Assembly (NCBI GenBank): GCA_902775285.1
Contig: CACYLI010000011.1
Coordinates: 14,339-52,215 of the forward strand
Length of the DNA stretch: 37,877 nt
Origin: an uncultured Erysipelotrichaceae bacterium
GTDB lineage: Bacteria; Bacillota_I; Bacilli_A; RF39; UBA660
Reading direction: 5' to 3'
The notes beneath the pieces are model-generated. The model had not been told where the DNA came from, ran no database searches, and saw nothing but the letters and a program-made list of their open reading frames with translations. Below are positions 33,007-37,877 of this stretch, one piece after another. Position 1 is the first letter of the stretch. Each line of letters opens with the position of its first letter. A program made the position numbers and the translations under genes.

Positions 33007-33936
33007 GTGTGCTATTTTAGTATAATAGTTCCAATTTACAATGTAGAAAAATACTTAAATAGATGTTTAGAATCTATTGCTTTGCAATGTTATGATAATT
33101 ATGAAGTTATTATGATATCGGATAAATCTGATGATAATAGTGATTCTATTGTTAAAAAATATGAAAAAAAATACAAAAATTTTAAAAGATATTATTTTGA
33201 AAATACTGGATTAGCTAAAGCAAAAAACATTGGAATAAAATATGCTAAGGGAGATTATGTACTATTCTTAGATGGTGATGATTTTTTGGAACCTAATTTA
33301 TTAGAAACATTATCAAAGCAAAATACTAATTTTGACATAATAAGATTTCAGGTTCAAGAAGTTTATGAAAATAAAGTTATTAAATATAATGAGAATGGTT
33401 TTGATAAAACAAATGGTAAAAAAGCATTTAAAAAAATTATTAATTATCACTTTGTTGAACCATCTTGGGCATATTGTTATAGAAGAGATTATTGGAACAA
33501 AAACAAATTTTCATTCATGGAAAATTGCATTGCTGAAGATTTTGGATTAACTCCATTTATTATTTATAAAGCAAAAAATGTAAAATCCATTAATTATATA
33601 GGATATAACTATGTAATAAGAAATAATAGTTTGATGAAAGAAAATAAATATAATCAAAAAATTAAAAAAATGAATGATATGATTTTACAAGCAAATTTTT
33701 TATATAATAAAATAAACAGAAATGAGAATTCTTTTTATGAATTTATTAACAATTCATTAATAACATATGTAATAACATTAAAATATAAAGATTATAGAAA
33801 ATATTTAAAAATATTAAAAAATAAATTTGATATTTACAAATATATTCCAAATGATAATTTGAAGAGAAAAATAAAAAAACAATTATTGATTATTAGTCCA
33901 TATATATATAAGAAAACAATTGGGAGATTTTTATGA
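33007..33936 (+). CDS. GT2 family glycosyltransferase
   Basis: The 309-residue GT-A enzyme has SIIVPIYNVEKYLNRCLES, the variable loop SDKSDDNSDSI (usually NDGSxDxS), ENTGLAKAKNIG and the metal motif DGDDF (about 90-94). An acidic EDFGL near 178-182 is a likely catalytic region. It starts with GTG 33007, 2 nt after the stop of the large protein, with AAAAGGTG about 7 nt before it. The nearby ATG at 33005 is in another frame and stops soon. It overlaps the next gene by 4 nt. Acceptor and donor are unknown. Confidence 0.87.
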   Translation: MCYFSIIVPIYNVEKYLNRCLESIALQCYDNYEVIMISDKSDDNSDSIVKKYEKKYKNFKRYYFENTGLAKAKNIGIKYAKGDYVLFLDGDDFLEPNLLETLSKQNTNFDIIRFQVQEVYENKVIKYNENGFDKTNGKKAFKKIINYHFVEPSWAYCYRRDYWNKNKFSFMENCIAEDFGLTPFIIYKAKNVKSINYIGYNYVIRNNSLMKENKYNQKIKKMNDMILQANFLYNKINRNENSFYEFINNSLITYVITLKYKDYRKYLKILKNKFDIYKYIPNDNLKRKIKKQLLIISPYIYKKTIGRFL

Positions 33937-34880
33937 TAAAAGTTAGTATAATTGTTCCAATATATAATAATGAAAAATATGTAAAAAAATGTATCGATTC
34001 TTTAATTAATCAAACAGAAAAAAATATTGAAATTATTCTAATAAATGATGGAAGTGATGATAATACTGAAAAGATTATTAGGGGGTTTAATGATAATAGA
34101 ATTAAATATTTTTATCAAAAAAATAGTGGAATAGGTAAGACTAGAAATAAAGGTTTATTACTTTCTAAAGGCAAGTATGTTATGTTTATAGATTCTGATG
34201 ATTATATATCAAATGATTGCGTTAAAAAAATGTATGAATTTGCTATTAAAAATGAAAGTGATTTAGTTATTAGTAATTTTTATAAAAATATAAATGGTAA
34301 GAATGAAAAAATAGATATACCATATTTTAAACCATCATCATTAATAGATAATCCAAATATATTAAATATGGTTAATTTAGGTCCATGCAATAAATTATAT
34401 AAAAGAGAATTGATTTCAAATATTAAATTTGATGAAAATAATAAATATGAAGATGTTTTTTTTGTAATTAGTGCTTTAATTAAAGCAAAAAAAGTATCAA
34501 AAATAAATGAGTATTTATCATATTATGTAATTCATAGTAATAGTGAAACAACTATTAGAGATGAAAGAATATTTGATATTATTAAGGTATGTCAAAAAAC
34601 ATATAATATGTTAAAAATTAATATACGTATGAAAGATAATATTACTAATTTATTTGTAATGATTTTGACTGATTATTCTGCACAATGTAGATATATAAAA
34701 AATAGAAGAATTAGAACTAGATTTATTGATGATGCTTTTATTTTTTTAGATAAAATTGATAAAAAATGGCGTAAATGTAAATATTTTAATAATTTAAATA
34801 TTTTAAGTAAATTAATTAAATCTAATAAATTATTATTAAATTTTTATTGTGATACTGTTGGAATTATTTATAGAATATAA
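33933..34880 (+). CDS. GT2 family glycosyltransferase
   Basis: The 315-residue GT-A enzyme has VSIIVPIYNNEKYVKKCIDS, LINDGSDDNTEKI, NSGIGKTRNKG and the DSDDY metal motif (about 89-93). NKYEDVFFV (about 170) is the late acidic motif. It overlaps the preceding gene by 4 nt and is the last gene of this transcription unit, closed by the hairpin at 34881. The C-terminal part is Lys/Asn rich and helical, as in the preceding genes. Confidence 0.88.
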   Translation: MIKVSIIVPIYNNEKYVKKCIDSLINQTEKNIEIILINDGSDDNTEKIIRGFNDNRIKYFYQKNSGIGKTRNKGLLLSKGKYVMFIDSDDYISNDCVKKMYEFAIKNESDLVISNFYKNINGKNEKIDIPYFKPSSLIDNPNILNMVNLGPCNKLYKRELISNIKFDENNKYEDVFFVISALIKAKKVSKINEYLSYYVIHSNSETTIRDERIFDIIKVCQKTYNMLKINIRMKDNITNLFVMILTDYSAQCRYIKNRRIRTRFIDDAFIFLDKIDKKWRKCKYFNNLNILSKLIKSNKLLLNFYCDTVGIIYRI

Positions 34881-34908
34881 AGAATGTTTTAAACATTCTT
34901 TTTTTTTG
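34881..34908 (+). terminator. Terminator after the second GT2 gene
   Basis: AGAATGTTT pairs with AAACATTCT with a small loop, followed by nine T. It lies directly after the TAA stop. Confidence 0.9.
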
Positions 34909-34915
34909 TTATAAT
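34907..34915 (+). promoter_or_regulatory. Extended -10 promoter of the GT4/pssDE unit
   Basis: TGTTATAAT is an ideal extended -10 box, overlapping the end of the previous terminator. No clear -35. The leader would be only about 12 nt. Confidence 0.55.
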
Positions 34916-34933
34916 TTTCTTAGAGGAATAATT

Positions 34934-36058
34934 ATGAAAAAGAAAGTGTCTATATTAGCATTACATTTAGGATATGGTGGAATTGAAAAGAGTATTTGTA
35001 GTAGAGCAAATATTCTTTGTGATGAGATAGAAACAGAAATTATTAGTTTATATAAAACTGTTGATAAAATACCATATGAGTTAGATAAAAGAGTTAAAGT
35101 TAAATATTTAACAAATTTAAAACCTAATAAAGAAGAATTTAAATATAAATTAAAGAGATTTAATTTAATAGGTGCTTTTATTGAAGGATTAAAGTCTTTA
35201 AAAATATTATATTTAAAAAAACATTTAATAAAAAAATATATTAAGAAGTGTGATTCTAAGATTATTATTTCTACTAGATTAGAATTCAATGAATTATTAA
35301 ATAAGTATCATAATAAAGATACTATTACTATATGTGAAGAACATGCTTATCATCATAATGATGAAAAGTATATTTCTAGAGTTAAATCATCTCTAACTAA
35401 TATAGATTATTTTATGCCTAGTAGTATGTATTTAAAGAATGATTATGATAAGTTTTTAAAAGGAATGAGTGTTAAAGTTAAGTATATTCCCCTTACTATA
35501 GATAAGATAAATGAATGTAATAAGTTAGATAATTATAACATTATTAGTGTAGGAAGGTTATCTAAAGAAAAGGGATATGACGATTTAATAGATGTAATGA
35601 AACTTGTAAGACTTAAGAGTGAAAAAATAAAATTAACAATTTGTGGTGATGGACCTGAAAAAAATCATCTTCAAGAGTTGATTGATAATGAATATACACT
35701 ATGGGAACATGTTAAAATAACTGGTTTTTTAGATCAATATGAATTAGATAAGTATTATAAAAATGCATCTTTATATGTAATGACATCACATGAAGAAAGT
35801 TTTGGTTTGGTTTTACTTGAAGCTATGAGTTATGGTATTCCATGTTTTGCTTTTGATAGTGCTTTAGGAGCTTGTGAAATAATAAATAATAAAAATGGAA
35901 AATTAATTCAAAATAGAGATAAAGAAAAAATGGCTTCAGAAATAATAAAATATTTTAAAGAAAAGAATAATTATGATACAATAAAGACTATTGAAAAGTA
36001 TTATGTAGAAAACGTTAAAAAAGAATGGAAAAAATTTGTTAATGAATTAATTATGTGA
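34934..36058 (+). CDS. GT4 family glycosyltransferase
   Basis: The 374-residue GT-B enzyme has an N-terminal acceptor domain (LALHLGYGGIEKSI). The C-terminal donor half holds SVGRLSKEKGYDDLI, TICGDGPEKNHL and ITGFLDQYELDKY. The E-x7-E motif is ESFGLVLLE, in HEESFGLVLLEAMSYG. It has a ribosome site AGAGGAA. It is a retaining transferase by family. It starts a new unit after a terminator and precedes pssD. Confidence 0.9.
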   Translation: MKKKVSILALHLGYGGIEKSICSRANILCDEIETEIISLYKTVDKIPYELDKRVKVKYLTNLKPNKEEFKYKLKRFNLIGAFIEGLKSLKILYLKKHLIKKYIKKCDSKIIISTRLEFNELLNKYHNKDTITICEEHAYHHNDEKYISRVKSSLTNIDYFMPSSMYLKNDYDKFLKGMSVKVKYIPLTIDKINECNKLDNYNIISVGRLSKEKGYDDLIDVMKLVRLKSEKIKLTICGDGPEKNHLQELIDNEYTLWEHVKITGFLDQYELDKYYKNASLYVMTSHEESFGLVLLEAMSYGIPCFAFDSALGACEIINNKNGKLIQNRDKEKMASEIIKYFKEKNNYDTIKTIEKYYVENVKKEWKKFVNELIM

Positions 36059-36086
36059 TATATTATAGTTACTATGGGTGATGTAG

Positions 36087-36554
36087 TTGAAAAAGGTTTT
36101 ATTTATTTCTAGTACTGGTGGACATTTAAGTGAACTTTTAAAATTAAAAAAAGTCATGAAAAGATATGAATCTTATTTAGTTACAGAAAAAACTGAAACT
36201 ACTAAAGATTTGCATTTTGACTTTATTAAAAGAGTTTTTTATGTGGTTTATAGTACAAGATTTCATTTCAATTATATTTATATATTTCCTTATAATATTA
36301 TTAAAAGTTTAATTATATTTTTAAAAATAAGACCTAATGTTATAATATCAACTGGTGCTCATACTGCAGTTCCTATGTGTTATATAGGCAAGCTATTTAG
36401 AAGAAAAGTAATATATATAGAAACTATGGCAAATATAAATACTAAAACATTAACTGGAAAACTCTTATATCCAATTGCAGATGTATTTATAGTTCAATGG
36501 GAATCAATGAAAGAATTGTATCCTAAAGCAGTGGTAGGGGGATGGATTTTCTAA
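36087..36554 (+). CDS. pssD: PssD/Alg14-like glycosyltransferase membrane subunit
   Basis: The 155-residue subunit docks the catalytic PssE partner at the membrane. It has FISSTGGHLSELLKLK at the start, PNVIISTGAHTAVPMCY and IYIETMANI. The TTG start at 36087 follows GGGTGATG. The stop shares a base with the ATG of the next gene. The pair corresponds to the split GT28 type found in streptococcal and other Firmicutes capsule loci (Cps14F/G). Confidence 0.9.
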   Translation: MKKVLFISSTGGHLSELLKLKKVMKRYESYLVTEKTETTKDLHFDFIKRVFYVVYSTRFHFNYIYIFPYNIIKSLIIFLKIRPNVIISTGAHTAVPMCYIGKLFRRKVIYIETMANINTKTLTGKLLYPIADVFIVQWESMKELYPKAVVGGWIF

Positions 36555-37030
36555 TGATATTAGTTACACTTGGTACACAAGATAAAAGTTTCATAAGACT
36601 TTTAAAAGAAATTGATAATCAAATTACACTTGGTAATATTAAAGAAAAAGTAATTGCTCAAGTAGGATATACTCAATTTAAATCTGATAATATGAAAGTT
36701 TATGAATATTTTAGTGAAGAAGATTTAAAAAAATATATGCAAAAAGCAAGTTTAATAATTACTCATGGTGGAATAGGATCTGTATTAAATGCATTATCTT
36801 ACAATAAAAAAATAATTGCATTTTCTCGACTTTCTAAATATAAAGAACATATAAATGATCATCAAGTTCAGATTGTTAATAAATTTGCAGAAGAAGGATA
36901 TATTTTAACTGGTAAAATAAGTGATTTATCAAATCTATTAAAAAAAGTAAAAAATTTTACTCCTAAAGAATATAAACCAAATAATGTTAAATTTAATAAT
37001 ATGATTATTAAATTTATAGAAGAAGAATAA
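36554..37030 (+). CDS. pssE: PssE/Alg13-like glycosyltransferase catalytic subunit
   Basis: The roughly 158-residue GT28 C-terminal-type protein has ILVTLGTQDKSFIRLL, VYEYFSEEDLKKYMQKA and the donor-binding THGGIGSVLNAL, plus NDHQVQI near the end. It forms a two-protein enzyme with PssD; family members often use UDP-sugars. ATG 36554 gives the usual MILVTLGTQ start. ATG 36542 is an alternative with a closer GGGGGA site. It ends at the hairpin at 37035. Confidence 0.9.
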   Translation: MILVTLGTQDKSFIRLLKEIDNQITLGNIKEKVIAQVGYTQFKSDNMKVYEYFSEEDLKKYMQKASLIITHGGIGSVLNALSYNKKIIAFSRLSKYKEHINDHQVQIVNKFAEEGYILTGKISDLSNLLKKVKNFTPKEYKPNNVKFNNMIIKFIEEE

Positions 37031-37034
37031 AATT

Positions 37035-37059
37035 GAAAGATAATTATCTTTCTTTTTTT
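37035..37059 (+). terminator. Terminator after pssE
   Basis: The palindrome GAAAGATAA/TTATCTTTC is followed by seven T. Confidence 0.85.
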
Positions 37060-37118
37060 ATGAAAAAGTGTTTTTATAATTTGTTTCTTATTATATAAGT
37101 AGGAGGACTAATTTTGAT

Positions 37119-37877
37119 ATGAACTATTATAAAGAAATAAAGAACAAAATAATTGATAACGAAATATATTCTAAAATAAAAGATTATTCAAAAGAAAGAC
37201 ATAAAGTAATAACATATTTTGAAATTGGAAAATTATTAAATGAAGCTGGTGGAAAATATGGAGATAATATTATTGAAGAATATTCTAAAAAGTTAATGAT
37301 TGAAGTGGGTAAGAAATATAACGAAAGAACACTAAGACGTATTAGGCAATATTATAGAATGTTTAAAGATGAAAAATGGTCGCCAGTGGCGACACAATTG
37401 ACATGGAGCCATTATTCTGAGTTATTATCTATAAAAGATGAAAACAAATTGAAGTATTATATTAATGTTGCATCTGAAAAAAAATTATCAAAAAGGCAAT
37501 TAAGAGAAATAATTAAATCTAATGAATATGAAAGATTACCTGAATCTACTAAAAATAAATTAATATTGGAAGATAAATTAGAAGTTAAAGACCTAGTACC
37601 AAACCCCATATTAATTAAAAATAATAATAATATACATATAATTAGTGAAAAAGTATTACATAATTTAATATTGGAAGATATAGAATCATTTATGAATGAA
37701 CTTGGTACTTATTTTTGTTTTGTTGGAAATGAGTATAAGATTAAAATAGGTGATAGAAATCATTACATTGATTTGTTGCTTTTTAATATAAAATACAATT
37801 GTTATGTTGTAATAGAGTTAAAAGTGACAGAATATAAAGCAGAGTATATTTCACAAGTTGAGAAATATATGAATTAT
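37119..37877 (+). CDS. YhcG-type (DUF1016) PDDEXK nuclease, 3' end cut by window edge
   Basis: The reading frame is open to the last base, 253 codons. The start is ATG 37119 behind AGGAGG (37101-37106). The N-terminal DUF1016 helical domain has EYSKKLMIEVGKKYNERTLR and VATQLTWSHYSELLSI with LSKRQLREII. The C-terminal nuclease domain has Asp218 (YIDLLLF) and Glu233-x-Lys235 (VIELKV), the PDDEXK core. Members of this family are nucleases, often found near restriction or mobile genes. Function in this organism is unknown. A decayed relative lies at 23365-23745. Confidence 0.88.
   Translation, partial: MNYYKEIKNKIIDNEIYSKIKDYSKERHKVITYFEIGKLLNEAGGKYGDNIIEEYSKKLMIEVGKKYNERTLRRIRQYYRMFKDEKWSPVATQLTWSHYSELLSIKDENKLKYYINVASEKKLSKRQLREIIKSNEYERLPESTKNKLILEDKLEVKDLVPNPILIKNNNNIHIISEKVLHNLILEDIESFMNELGTYFCFVGNEYKIKIGDRNHYIDLLLFNIKYNCYVVIELKVTEYKAEYISQVEKYMNY

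Noticed and set aside
33005..33025. ATG at 33005 as start of the GT2 gene
   Set aside because: Different frame that meets TAA after six codons. GTG 33007 continues into the conserved SIIVPIYNVEKY.
34909..35289. Minus-strand open frame over the start of the GT4 gene
   Set aside because: Antisense to a clear GT4 N-terminus, and it would run against the terminator.

Overview
This window comes from a very A+T-rich, low-GC Gram-positive type bacterium, most likely an uncultured gut-type member of the Bacilli (RF39-like) or a related Firmicutes line. Three things point there: T-box riboswitches on aminoacyl-tRNA synthetase genes, the Firmicutes order rlmN - PP2C phosphatase - PASTA kinase - rsgA - rpe, and AGGAGG-type ribosome binding sites with near-perfect sigma-A promoters. 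TGA is used as a stop (for example in rlmN and rsgA) and Trp is TGG, so this is not a code-4 Mycoplasma. All genes read on the + strand. I saw no tRNA, rRNA, CRISPR array or transposase.

Positions 1-1339 hold two tandem prepilin-like genes. The first is cut by the window start. The second is broken by a 1-base contraction in an A tract. They share an exact 77-nt repeat. A full-length relative with a different C-terminal domain lies at 17254-18456.

Positions 1340-19120 are mostly translation and housekeeping genes. hisS has a promoter, a short Asn/His-containing leader ORF and a terminator in front of it, which looks like an attenuator. Three small paralogous genes of unknown function follow. 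Next is an operon behind a T-box with an Asn (AAC) specifier: ASCH protein, asnS, gatC, gatA, gatB. A small membrane protein gene follows, then a T-box with an Ala (GCT) specifier in front of an unusually short alaS. The rlmN-prpC-prkC-rsgA-rpe operon runs without a visible terminator into the intact prepilin gene. A DinJ/YafQ-type toxin-antitoxin pair closes the region.

Positions 19176-37030 form a surface-glycan locus. It has a GT2-GT4 fusion, a Wzy-like polymerase fused to a GT2, and an ABC polysaccharide exporter (Wzm/Wzt type). It also has a complete GDP-D-glycero-alpha-D-manno-heptose pathway: HddA, a fused HddC-GmhB, GmhA, plus a sugar epimerase. Further on are a 1205-residue protein with two GT2 domains, a coiled coil and a CDP-glycerol-transferase-like domain, two more GT2 enzymes, a GT4 and a PssD/PssE pair. 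Together these would make, elongate and export a heptose-containing, possibly polyol-phosphate-decorated glycan.

The window ends inside an intact-looking YhcG-type (DUF1016) PDDEXK nuclease gene. A decayed remnant of the same family sits inside the glycan locus at about 23365-23745, flanked by two copies of a 20-nt terminator repeat.
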